Shown here: in pieces, positions 7,659 through 15,286 of the stretch
Layout of the letters: the number at the start of each line of letters is the position of its first letter
How positions within the stretch are numbered: the first letter of the stretch is position 1
Origin: Deefgea piscis
Lineage (GTDB): Bacteria > Pseudomonadota > Gammaproteobacteria > Burkholderiales > Chitinibacteraceae
Reading direction: 5' to 3'
NCBI RefSeq assembly: GCF_019665785.1
Contig: NZ_CP081149.1
Span: 558,001-622,000, forward strand
Length of the DNA stretch: 64,000 nt
The notes under the pieces: model-generated
Database searches by the model: none
The model's input: only the letters and a program-made list of their open reading frames with translations
Told to the model about the DNA's origin: nothing
Position numbers and translations under genes: made by a program

Positions 7659-9140
7659 CTAGGCATGCAGATGTTGCGCTTGCCGTGATGGGGCAACGGT
7701 TTCGCTGGCGGCTTTCGGTTTGTGCTGCTTGCCGGCGTAATCGCTTTCTAGCAAAGCGCTTGCCGCTTCGGCTGACATGCCTTGCGTTTGCAACCACTGT
7801 GCAACCATTTTCGCTAAGCGATCGAGCGCGATGCGATGCGTGGCGTCGGTGCTAGCGTAGAGCCAGTCAGCAAACGCCATAAAGTTAGCAAATGGTGCGT
7901 CGCCCAATAACACTGGCAAAGTATTGGCAAAGCGCCCCGAATTGGCGACCAAATCCCAGTAACGCGCAAAACGCACCAAGCGCTGCATCGTCGTGAAGTC
8001 GATGTCGCGATTGGCCAAAATCGTGTACGGCGGGTAGGGGTCGTACACCATGGCAAATTCGGCGGTATGGCGAATAATTGGCGTGCCGCGTAGGCGTTTT
8101 AAAATCCCAAACTGAATTTCATGTGGCTTAAGCGCGTACAGTTGATCAAAGCCAATGCCAAAGCTTTCCACGGTTTCACCGGGCAAGCCAGCGATTAAAT
8201 CCACATGCATATGCGCGTGCGAGTTTTCAACCAGCCAGCGGATATTCTCGGCAGCTTTTTCGTTATTTTGCTTGCGGCTGACTAAGGTTTGTACCTCGGG
8301 ATTAAAGCTTTGAATGCCGATTTCAAATTGCAGGCTGCCTGCTGGGAATGCTTTAATGCCGGCTTTGAGGGCTTCGGGCAGATGATCAGGGACCACCTCA
8401 AAATGCGCGAAGACCGGATCATTTGGGTGCGCAGCGATTTTATCTAGGAAGAACTGCATGATGCGCAGGCTGGTTTTGATATTCAGATTAAACGTGCGAT
8501 CGACAAATTTAAACAGCCGCGCGCCGCGCTGATACAGCGTTTCCATCTCGGCCAAAAAGCGCTCTAGCTCAAACGGCCATGCGGTTTTATCTAGCGCCGA
8601 GAGGCAAAACTCGCACTTAAATGGACACCCCCGTGACGCCTCAACATACAGCGTGCGGTTTTTGATGTCGTCATCGGTGTAGAGAGAATACGGTAGTTGT
8701 AAGTCATCGAGCTTAGCTTGCACGCCGACATGGATTTTCATTAAGGGTTGTGGGCCGTTCAGAATCTGGCGGCACAAATCAGGTAGCGTTACCTCGCCCC
8801 AGCCGGTAACGACAAAATCAGCGTCTTTGACAATCGCTTGCTCCGTGGTCTCAAAAGAGACTTCCGGACCGCCGAGGATGATTTTGATGTGCGGCGCAAC
8901 GCGCTTGATCAGTGCCACCAAGCGGGCGGTTTCTTCAACGTTCCAAATGTAAACGCCAAAGCCAATGATTTGCGGATTTTTTGCCAATAAACGCTCGGCA
9001 AATTCCGTGGTTTTACCGCCAATCACAAACTCCATAATTTCGGTTTGCGACTGCAAATCGCCCATATTGGCCTGCAAATAGCGCAAGCCCAAAGAGGCAT
9101 GCGTGTAACGGGCGTTGAGCGTCGAGAGAATGATGGTCAT
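7659..9140 (-). CDS. B12-binding-domain radical SAM protein
   Basis: The 493-residue product has an N-terminal cobalamin-binding-like Rossmann region (about residues 1-140, with GFGVYIW and ILGGPEVSF). A radical SAM core follows, with the iron-sulfur motif C-P-F-K-C-E-F-C (about residues 175-182) and TIM-barrel strands such as FEIGIQSFN and VDLIAGLPGET. The C-terminal third resembles DUF4080. The family includes anaerobic methyltransferases and related enzymes; the substrate is unknown. It is monocistronic and flanked on both sides by copies of a palindromic repeat. Confidence 0.85.
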   Translation of the reverse strand: MTIILSTLNARYTHASLGLRYLQANMGDLQSQTEIMEFVIGGKTTEFAERLLAKNPQIIGFGVYIWNVEETARLVALIKRVAPHIKIILGGPEVSFETTEQAIVKDADFVVTGWGEVTLPDLCRQILNGPQPLMKIHVGVQAKLDDLQLPYSLYTDDDIKNRTLYVEASRGCPFKCEFCLSALDKTAWPFELERFLAEMETLYQRGARLFKFVDRTFNLNIKTSLRIMQFFLDKIAAHPNDPVFAHFEVVPDHLPEALKAGIKAFPAGSLQFEIGIQSFNPEVQTLVSRKQNNEKAAENIRWLVENSHAHMHVDLIAGLPGETVESFGIGFDQLYALKPHEIQFGILKRLRGTPIIRHTAEFAMVYDPYPPYTILANRDIDFTTMQRLVRFARYWDLVANSGRFANTLPVLLGDAPFANFMAFADWLYASTDATHRIALDRLAKMVAQWLQTQGMSAEAASALLESDYAGKQHKPKAASETVAPSRQAQHLHA

Positions 9141-9226
9141 GGCGGCAGAAATTCAAAAGCGAAAACGCTATTTTACGGGTTTCAGCTGGGCTTGGTTGAC
9201 GTTTGTTTTGAACGGCTATCTTAGCT

Positions 9227-9273
9227 GGGTATACGCTTGTAGCCTTTATTTAATAGAGCATATGTAGCTATAC
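9227..9273. repeat. Dispersed 47-49 bp palindromic repeat, copy B
   Basis: GGGTATAC...TGTAGCCTTTATTTAATAGAGC...ATGTAGCTATAC. It shares the TTTATTTAATAGAGC core with copy A and overlaps the last 6 bases of the LysR gene's 3' end. Confidence 0.6.
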
Positions 9274-10158
9274 ATTTGATTTTATTAGGTAGTCATTGGC
9301 TTGATTGATAATCCAGCGTGTAAAGTCAGCGATTTTTTGGCTGGTGCTGCTCCGGTCTGGCCAAACCAGCCAATATGGATATTGGTAGGGAACGCGAATA
9401 TCGGTAATGGGAATGAGTGTGCCATTGGCAAAATGCGCTTCAACCAGTGAGCTGCGCGCCAACATCACCCCATGACCGAGGCGAGCGGCTTCAAGTTCTA
9501 AGTTGCTGTCGTTGTATGAATAGGTGGGCGTTGGCCGCCAATCGGCAAGCCCCGCCGCTTGACACCAAGTGGCCCAAGGGATTGCCGGATTTTGGATGAT
9601 CGTCGCAGTTTTTAGTGCATTGGCCGATGTTGGCCGAGGTTGATAGCTGGGTGCAGCGACGACTAATAGTTGTTCATCCATTAAATGTATTTGTTTCATC
9701 CCATCCCAACCGCCGGCACCCATGCGGATCGCCATATCTAGTAAGCCATTATTCATTTCTTCAAAGCCCAAACCGGCGCGTAACCAAACCGTATATTGCG
9801 GGTATTGCGCTTTAAAGTCGGGCAGGCGCGGCACTAGCCAATTGAGTGCAAATGAGGGAACGATACCGATACTGATGTCATTGGGTTTGGGGCGAGTGAG
9901 TACACGTTGCGTGGCGTCTTGTAAGTCGGCCATTGCCCCACGAATCCGTAGCGCATAAATGCGACCTTCTTCGGTGAGTTGCAGTCGTTTTCCTTCGCGT
10001 AAAAATAAGGAGACACCGAGAAAATCTTCAATTGTTCGTAGTTGATGACTAATGGCGCTGTGCGTCACATTGAGCGATTCGGCTGCTTTAACGACACTAC
10101 CTAAGCGAGCAACCGCTTCAAATGCGCGCAGTGCAGCCAGTGGTGGCAGTTGGCTCAT
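9268..10158 (-). CDS. LysR-family transcriptional regulator
   Basis: The 296-residue product has the LysR helix-turn-helix at residues 1-62 (LAALRAFEAVARLGSVVKAA, then THSAISHQLRTIEDFLGVSLF) and a periplasmic-binding-like effector domain. The wording of the helix-turn-helix is closest to the GcvA-like subgroup. It is divergent from a DUF2917 gene at 10290. The shared 130-bp intergenic region carries two operator-like palindromes centred 20 bp apart, so autoregulation and control of the DUF2917 gene are likely. Confidence 0.9.
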   Translation of the reverse strand: MSQLPPLAALRAFEAVARLGSVVKAAESLNVTHSAISHQLRTIEDFLGVSLFLREGKRLQLTEEGRIYALRIRGAMADLQDATQRVLTRPKPNDISIGIVPSFALNWLVPRLPDFKAQYPQYTVWLRAGLGFEEMNNGLLDMAIRMGAGGWDGMKQIHLMDEQLLVVAAPSYQPRPTSANALKTATIIQNPAIPWATWCQAAGLADWRPTPTYSYNDSNLELEAARLGHGVMLARSSLVEAHFANGTLIPITDIRVPYQYPYWLVWPDRSSTSQKIADFTRWIINQANDYLIKSNV

Positions 10159-10174
10159 TATTTATTCCTCGTTG

Positions 10175-10216
10175 AGCGAATGAGATTCGCTTTATGTGAA
10201 TTTTATTCACATAAAG
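10175..10216. promoter_or_regulatory. Tandem palindromic operators between LysR and DUF2917 genes
   Basis: AGCGAAT-GAG-ATTCGCT (10175-10191) and CTTTATGTGAAT-TTT-ATTCACATAAAG (10190-10216) are both perfect inverted repeats sharing the core GAAT-N3-ATTC. Their centres (10183 and 10203) are 20 bp apart, two helical turns, as expected for LysR tetramer binding. Confidence 0.6.
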
Positions 10217-10289
10217 GCCAAAAAATCATCAGCGATCAGCTTTTGTTTATTGGATATAGTGAATTCATTATGCCAAATGGATGGTAATC

Positions 10290-10577
10290 ATGGTCACCTA
10301 TCTACGATTGAATGTATTAAAAAATGAATTGCTGGTGGTCGAGTTGAGCCACCCTGCGCAGCTATGGTGTGAAGAGGGCGGCATCTGGTTGACGCACGAT
10401 CAGTCAATAGAAGATATTGAGTTGTACCGCGGCGAGCATCGAGAATTGGCTGCCGGTAAAGTGCTGATTGAGGGAGAGGGGCGGCTGTGTTTTTGTGGGG
10501 AAAATCTACAGCTCAGCCCACAAAGTCAAGGCAAAGCGCTGGATTTGACTGGCGGCTTGAGCGCCGCAATGGCTTGA
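10290..10577 (+). CDS. DUF2917 family protein
   Basis: The 95-residue product (from ATG at 10290; ATG at 10281 is also possible) has the small cupin-like beta pattern of DUF2917, with ELSHPAQLWCEEGGIWLT followed by a short second half ending ALDLTGGLSAAMA. No signal peptide. It is transcribed divergently from a LysR regulator. A second DUF2917 gene at 18903 is likewise divergent from a regulator, suggesting a functional link with the neighbouring regulator. Molecular function unknown. Confidence 0.7.
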   Translation: MVTYLRLNVLKNELLVVELSHPAQLWCEEGGIWLTHDQSIEDIELYRGEHRELAAGKVLIEGEGRLCFCGENLQLSPQSQGKALDLTGGLSAAMA

Positions 10578-10654
10578 GCGAGAATTTGTAAGCAGCGTCA
10601 TGCTATCGTCATTTGCTTACGGTATAAATCGCCTTCTTATTTTCATTAGTGCGG

Positions 10655-10888
10655 ATGCGGTTTATGTTTCAACGTCGTTCTAGCGTGCAGCGGTTGTGGT
10701 TCCGTTTGCGTCAAGTTTTGTTGGGTTTGGCAGGTTTTTTTCTGCTGCAGTATCTGCTGTTTATTTTGCCGCAAAAACTCGGCAACAATTTAACGCTCAG
10801 TGGCGCGATGTTGCCGATTCTGCTGTTGATTTTTCTGGCGTATGCGTTTGCAGCGTTGATTGTGATCCGCAATGTTTGGCGCGGTTAA
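10655..10888 (+). CDS. Small two-helix membrane protein
   Basis: A product of about 77 residues with a basic N-terminus (FQRRSSVQRLWFRLRQ) and two hydrophobic segments (VLLGLAGFFLLQYLLFIL and LPILLLIFLAYAFAALIVI). The start is uncertain: GTG at 10649, ATG at 10655 or ATG at 10664, none with a strong ribosome site. Its last 4 nt overlap the 3' end of the convergent S4 gene. No recognised family. Confidence 0.55.
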   Translation: MRFMFQRRSSVQRLWFRLRQVLLGLAGFFLLQYLLFILPQKLGNNLTLSGAMLPILLLIFLAYAFAALIVIRNVWRG

Positions 10889-11109
10889 GCTTCGCTGGCA
10901 ACAACGTGGATTTCTTCACCTAATACTTTAACCACCATGCCGGGACGAATTTTGGCGGTTTTACGGCTTTCGAGTACGCCGTCGACTTCGACCAAGCCTT
11001 CAGCGACCATCAATTTGGCCGCGCCACCTGAGTGCGAAATACCCAGGTTTTTAATCAAATCGCACAGCGCGATGTATTCGTTACGGAGTTCAAAAGTTTG
11101 GATTGCCAT
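10885..11109 (-). CDS. Small S4-domain RNA-binding protein
   Basis: The 74-residue product is a single S4 domain, with ELRNEYIALCDLIKNLG, then SGGAAKLMVAEGLVEVDG and a closing beta segment. It is similar in size and order to the YbcJ/YaaA-type S4 proteins that bind structured RNA, probably ribosomal. Cytoplasmic. A purine-rich GAGGACA lies upstream of the ATG. Convergent with the small membrane protein gene. Confidence 0.85.
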   Translation of the reverse strand: MAIQTFELRNEYIALCDLIKNLGISHSGGAAKLMVAEGLVEVDGVLESRKTAKIRPGMVVKVLGEEIHVVASEA

Positions 11110-11254
11110 TGTCTGTCCTCAAAGGTATTGGCTTGCAGGCCTTACTGATTAATGTCTGCGGCTCAATACGTCTAGATAAATAAGTGCTTGTCGTTAAAGG
11201 CGATTATTTTAAACGCCTGCCGCGGCGTAATGAGGCGTGCGATCGGTAAAACTA

Positions 11255-11842
11255 TTACGCCAAAACGCCTAAGCCATACTGCGCCAATAATGCCGCAGTA
11301 TCGTGCAAGGGTAAACCCATGACGCCGGTAAAACTGCCGTCCAGATGCGCGACAAATACGCCGCCCAAGCCTTGAATGCCATACGCGCCGGCTTTGTCCA
11401 TAGGCTCGCCGCTGGCGACATAAGTGGCGATTTGTGCGTCGCTCAGTTGGGCAAAGGTGACACGGCTAACGCTTAAGCGCGTTTGCACCCCATGTTCATC
11501 GCGCAGTGCCAAGCTGGTGAGCACTTCATGTGTTTTACCAGAGAGTTTACGCAGCATCGCCGCAGCGTCGGCGGCATCTAGCGGCTTGCCTAGGATTTCA
11601 TCGGCCAACACCACCGAGGTATCGGATGCGAGCACGGGTTTGAGCGCTAAACCCATCGATATTAAATGTTGCCAGCCTGATTCGGCTTTTTCTACCGCCA
11701 TACGTATCACGTAATCACGTGGCTGTTCGGCCGCTTGCGGTGTTTCATCGATGGGGGCGGCGATGCGTTCAAACATCACGCCGGTTTGGGCGAGTAATTC
11801 TTTACGGCGTGGGCTGCCAGAGGCGAGGTAGAGTTGGGTCAT
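11255..11842 (-). CDS. maf: Maf-family nucleotide pyrophosphatase
   Basis: The 195-residue product starts with the family signature LASGSPRRKELLAQ and contains VLASDTSVVLADEILGKP, the LSGKTHEV motif and the AYGIQGLGGVF motif. Maf enzymes hydrolyse non-canonical or dTTP/UTP-type nucleotides to monophosphates. The AYGIQG form fits the dTTPase/UTPase (YhdE) group. It is the last gene of a three-gene operon with rlmH and a small membrane protein. Its ATG overlaps the stop of the 76-residue protein by 4 nt (ATGA), indicating translational coupling. Confidence 0.9.
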   Translation of the reverse strand: MTQLYLASGSPRRKELLAQTGVMFERIAAPIDETPQAAEQPRDYVIRMAVEKAESGWQHLISMGLALKPVLASDTSVVLADEILGKPLDAADAAAMLRKLSGKTHEVLTSLALRDEHGVQTRLSVSRVTFAQLSDAQIATYVASGEPMDKAGAYGIQGLGGVFVAHLDGSFTGVMGLPLHDTAALLAQYGLGVLA

Positions 11843-12069
11843 AATGAAGATAAAGCCTGAGCAAAAAAGAAGGTAGAAATGAACCAGCAGCCGAGCGTGA
11901 CGGCGTTAAACGGTGGCGCTTGCTGGCACCAAGCGTGTCGCAGGCCAAATCCGATTAAGTACGCAATCACTATCAAGCCATAGAGTAGCAAAGCCCCCAT
12001 CCCCCGCTCGCCAATATCGGCAAATAGGGCTAGCACGCAAAACAGCATGATGGGAAGCAAGTAGCCCAT
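11839..12069 (-). CDS. Small hypothetical membrane protein in the rlmH-maf operon
   Basis: The 76-residue product is mostly hydrophobic, with three short transmembrane candidates (LLPIMLFCVLALFADI, LLLYGLIVIAYLIGFGL, TLGCWFISTFFFAQAL). It starts 5 nt after rlmH and overlaps maf by 4 nt, so it is expressed with both. No family recognised. Confidence 0.6.
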   Translation of the reverse strand: MGYLLPIMLFCVLALFADIGERGMGALLLYGLIVIAYLIGFGLRHAWCQQAPPFNAVTLGCWFISTFFFAQALSSL

Positions 12070-12074
12070 TGGCT

Positions 12075-12545
12075 TTATTCTCGATGATAAGGATGGTTAT
12101 TAATAATCGACACCGCGCGATACAGTTGCTCGGCGAGCAATACGCGCACCATGCCGTGTGGCATCGTCATTGCCGACAGCTGCAATAATTGGTCGGCGCG
12201 TTGCTTAATACGTGGATCAAGGCCATCGGTGCCGCCGATAATAAACACGGTTTCGCGGCCGTCGATTTGCCAGTGTTTCATGTTTTCGGCGAGCTTCATT
12301 GTCGTCCAGTTGGCGCCGCGTTCGTCGAGCGCCAATACGCGGGCGCCATCGGGAATCGCAGCCAAAATGCGATCGGCTTCTTCGCTCATCACTTGCTGCG
12401 GCGTGCGCGCGCTGATGCGTTTATCCGGTTTTAGCTCAGTCAGCGTTAGCGCAAAATCACGCGGCATGCGTTTGGCATATTCGGCAAAGCCTTCAGTAAT
12501 CCAGTTCGGCATTTTGTGGCCGACAGCAATCAGTTGCAGTTTCAT
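12075..12545 (-). CDS. rlmH: 23S rRNA pseudouridine-1915 N3-methyltransferase RlmH
   Basis: The 156-residue product matches the full length of RlmH. It has the N-terminal [16 protein letters not shown], the SAM-binding trefoil-knot segments [13 protein letters not shown] and [22 protein letters not shown], and the C-terminal HPYHRE. The enzyme methylates pseudouridine 1915 in helix 69 of 23S rRNA on the assembled ribosome. It is the first gene of the operon with the 76-residue protein and maf. Confidence 0.95.
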   Translation of the reverse strand: MKLQLIAVGHKMPNWITEGFAEYAKRMPRDFALTLTELKPDKRISARTPQQVMSEEADRILAAIPDGARVLALDERGANWTTMKLAENMKHWQIDGRETVFIIGGTDGLDPRIKQRADQLLQLSAMTMPHGMVRVLLAEQLYRAVSIINNHPYHRE

Positions 12546-12594
12546 ATTGATATTTCACGGTCAGGATGGCCGATGGTAACAGATGGGCGAAGCA

Positions 12595-12628
12595 AAAATA
12601 AAAACAGCCCGTCGATTAACGGGCTGTT
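12595..12628 (-). terminator. Rho-independent terminator after lapE
   Basis: On the minus strand AACAGCCCGT-TAATCG-ACGGGCTGTT is followed by a T-rich run. It lies 18 nt after the lapE stop. Confidence 0.8.
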
Positions 12629-12645
12629 GGCTGGTGAACTTGGCT

Positions 12646-14457
12646 TTATTCGCTACGTCCGCTGGTGACTTGTTCGCGTTTGATTTTCCATTTACCGCCT
12701 TCGGAAACCAGATCAAGGGTTTTTTCTACGATGTCTTGATAGTTGCTTGAGCTGTAGCTTTGTTTAAAGGTGACCTTGGCTTGATCTTTGCTGACATTGC
12801 TGCAGCTCAAGTTATCAAATTTCAAGGTAATCGGGCCTTCTTTGCTTAAGCGGCTACGGCGTTTGTTTTCCCAGTCGGCGCGAGTTCGCTTACCTGAGAC
12901 TTCAAATTGGCTAGCATATTGTGCTAAATAGGCATCGACCTTTTTCTCGGCCCATTGGCTGCGCCAGCTTTCTACCATCTCGGTAATTGATTTATCGCAG
13001 CTATTATTATTGGCTGGCGTTTCTGGTGCAGTAGGAACCACCGGTGTGGCGATACGCGGTGGTCGACCAGCCAGCGCGGCTTCACGATCGAGTGGTACGG
13101 TTGGAATTAAAGCGCCCAAGCAATTGGCTTTATCATCTTCTGCTTCGCCGCCGCCAAGATCAGAATTGGGCGCAATGTTTTCTAGTGGCGAGATTTGGAG
13201 TGCTGAGAGCAATTCATGCGCTTGAGTCAGTACGCGGGCATATGAGAGTTGATGGTCATATTCAGCGCGCACGAGTGCTCGTTTCGCTTCAAATAACTCG
13301 TTTTCAGTATCTAATAAGTCGAGTAATGAGCGTTGGCCAATATCAAATTGACGGCGGAATGCATCACGCGCTTTTTCGGTTGAGAGCACGTGCTGGTCTA
13401 GGTATTTACGTTGCTCAGTGAGGCGATAGGTATCGTTCCATGCAATTTGAGTGGTTTGGCGTAAATCGCGGCAGGCTTTGTCGCGTAATTCATACGTGAC
13501 ATTAAGCTGTTCGGCGTATTGGCTGGCCAAAGCGACATCGCTGCCACCACGGAAAATATTGTAATCAACAATCAACTGCGCTTTGCTGTCGCGATAATTG
13601 CCATCCACATTGTCGCGATTTTTATCGTAGCCATGCGCGGCGCGGAAATAGAGTTGTGGATAAAAGCCACTCTTTTTGGCGGTTGCAGCGGCACGAGCGC
13701 TGCGAATATTGTAGATTGCGGCCAAAAAGCTTGGATTATTACGCAGGGCATCTTTCAGATTATTTAAATCTTTTGGGCTAAATGCGCCTAAATCAGGTAC
13801 ATCACTCATTTTTGCATCAGGCGCTACGCCAGTCAGGCGTTCATAGCGGGCAGAAACATCGAGTAAATTCGATGATTCGGTGAGCCAATTCGATTCAGCT
13901 AATGCTAAACGCCCGGTTGCCATCTCTAAATCAACTCGGCGACCGACACCAGCTTCGACACGTTCTACAATTTGATTGTAGGTTTCTTTATGAATTGCAT
14001 AATTGTCGCTCGCTAATTCGACTAATTTTCGATAGCGTAATACATCTAAATAAGCATTGGTGGTTTCAAGGGCTGCCGCATCACTGGCGGCTAATAAATC
14101 ATAATAGCGGGTGAGGCTGCCATAACCGAGACGGCGAACTTCTTCGGAAGTTGCAAAACCATCAAACAGCATTTGGCGAAATTCAATATTGTAGCTAGGG
14201 TGATTGAAATTACCGGTGTTGTTTTTTGGATCTTGCAGATTCTCTGCGCTTGCAATACCTTGAATATTTATTTGTGGGTAGTATCCGCCACGCGCAACAT
14301 CTTGTTCTTTACTTGAGGCGCGAAATTCTAGCCATTTAGCCCGAATTTCTGGATTACGTAATACAGTTTGTTCGACGGCATCGCGTAGTGTTGTCGCTGC
14401 AAAGCTGGTGGCACTACTTAGAGTTAGGAATACAATTGCAATTGTTTTTAGCTTCAT
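12646..14457 (-). CDS. lapE: LapE-like TolC-family outer-membrane channel with extra C-terminal domain
   Basis: The start is the ATG at 14457 (the upstream TTG would add three codons without a ribosome site). The 603-residue product has a signal peptide (to about residue 20, SATSFA) and two outer-membrane efflux-protein repeats, recognisable from TLRDAVEQTVLRNPEIRAKW and RDAFRRQFDIGQRSLLDLLDTENELFEAKRA. It should form the outer-membrane duct of the type I system with LapB and LapC. Residues from about 490 onward form an additional domain of about 110 residues (WRSQWAEKKVDAYLAQYASQF ... WKIKREQV) like NTF2/DUF4440 or Cds6 C-terminal domains, after a Pro-rich linker. That extension makes it longer than usual TolC proteins. 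Divergent from lapG. Confidence 0.85.
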   Translation of the reverse strand: MKLKTIAIVFLTLSSATSFAATTLRDAVEQTVLRNPEIRAKWLEFRASSKEQDVARGGYYPQINIQGIASAENLQDPKNNTGNFNHPSYNIEFRQMLFDGFATSEEVRRLGYGSLTRYYDLLAASDAAALETTNAYLDVLRYRKLVELASDNYAIHKETYNQIVERVEAGVGRRVDLEMATGRLALAESNWLTESSNLLDVSARYERLTGVAPDAKMSDVPDLGAFSPKDLNNLKDALRNNPSFLAAIYNIRSARAAATAKKSGFYPQLYFRAAHGYDKNRDNVDGNYRDSKAQLIVDYNIFRGGSDVALASQYAEQLNVTYELRDKACRDLRQTTQIAWNDTYRLTEQRKYLDQHVLSTEKARDAFRRQFDIGQRSLLDLLDTENELFEAKRALVRAEYDHQLSYARVLTQAHELLSALQISPLENIAPNSDLGGGEAEDDKANCLGALIPTVPLDREAALAGRPPRIATPVVPTAPETPANNNSCDKSITEMVESWRSQWAEKKVDAYLAQYASQFEVSGKRTRADWENKRRSRLSKEGPITLKFDNLSCSNVSKDQAKVTFKQSYSSSNYQDIVEKTLDLVSEGGKWKIKREQVTSGRSE

Positions 14458-14595
14458 ATTTCTCAATGTCCAATTTAGTCTGATGTATTAATGTTATAAG
14501 CGAGCTGATTTTTTGACTAGTTTACCTAAATGATTTCATGAATGCTCTAGTATTAACAATTGCTACTATAGCCAAATCGTCGAGAAAAGATCGAA
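14458..14595. promoter_or_regulatory. Divergent promoter region lapE / lapGD
   Basis: 138 bp of A+T-rich sequence between two divergent starts. On the plus strand TTGACT with a 17-nt spacer to TCATGA, and nearer lapG a TACTAT, are -35/-10 candidates. No palindrome stands out. Confidence 0.35.
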
Positions 14596-15282
14596 ATGTT
14601 CAATTTGCAGCGTCCTAATTACGTATGGATTTGCAGCTTACTGTTGCTCACCATGCTTTGGGCATTCCCCGTCTTTTCAGCTTGGGATTTTGATCGTTTG
14701 CTGAAGTTAGCGCAACAACGTTATGCTGCAAATACGGTTAAAACTGTGGCAGAAATGCAGCAACTTTTGCTCGGTAGCAAAACATTACCCGAGGCCGATA
14801 AACTTAAACGCATTAATGAGTATATCAATCGCAGATTTCAATTTGTTGAAGACCAAATATTGTGGAATCAAGCCGATTACTGGGCGACGCCACTCGAAAT
14901 GATCGGTAAATCAGCTGGGGATTGTGAAGACTTTGCCATTATTAAATATATGGCATTAAAAGATACTGGGGTTTCTACTGATAAATTAAGGCTAAGCTAT
15001 GTAAAAGCCAAAATAGGAGGAACTAATAGTACAATTAGTCAGGCGCATATGGTATTGACTTATTATAGCGAGCCGGATGCTGAGCCATTGGTTCTAGATA
15101 ATTTAATTAGCGAAATTCGCCCAGCAAGTCGCCGCCCTGATTTAACCCCCGTATTTAGTTTTAATCATGAAGGTGTGTTTGCAGGTAGTGGTAAGCAACC
15201 ATCGGCGTCGATTGATCGTTTATCCCGCTGGAAAGATGTTTTATTGCGTATGCAAGCCGATGGTATTGACAATAAGGAATGA
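14596..15282 (+). CDS. lapG: LapG-type periplasmic cysteine protease
   Basis: The 228-residue product has an N-terminal hydrophobic export signal (about residues 9-29) and a bacterial transglutaminase-like cysteine protease domain. The catalytic triad is visible as C110 in SAGDCEDFA, H151 in SQAHMVL and D168 in LVLDNL. In the Lap system, LapG cuts the adhesin after the first alanine of a TAAG motif, which releases it from the cell surface. The adhesin in this window carries TAAG at residues 119-122. lapG is followed 4 nt later by lapD, the receptor that sequesters it. Confidence 0.92.
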   Translation: MFNLQRPNYVWICSLLLLTMLWAFPVFSAWDFDRLLKLAQQRYAANTVKTVAEMQQLLLGSKTLPEADKLKRINEYINRRFQFVEDQILWNQADYWATPLEMIGKSAGDCEDFAIIKYMALKDTGVSTDKLRLSYVKAKIGGTNSTISQAHMVLTYYSEPDAEPLVLDNLISEIRPASRRPDLTPVFSFNHEGVFAGSGKQPSASIDRLSRWKDVLLRMQADGIDNKE

Positions 15283-15286
15283 CCAC

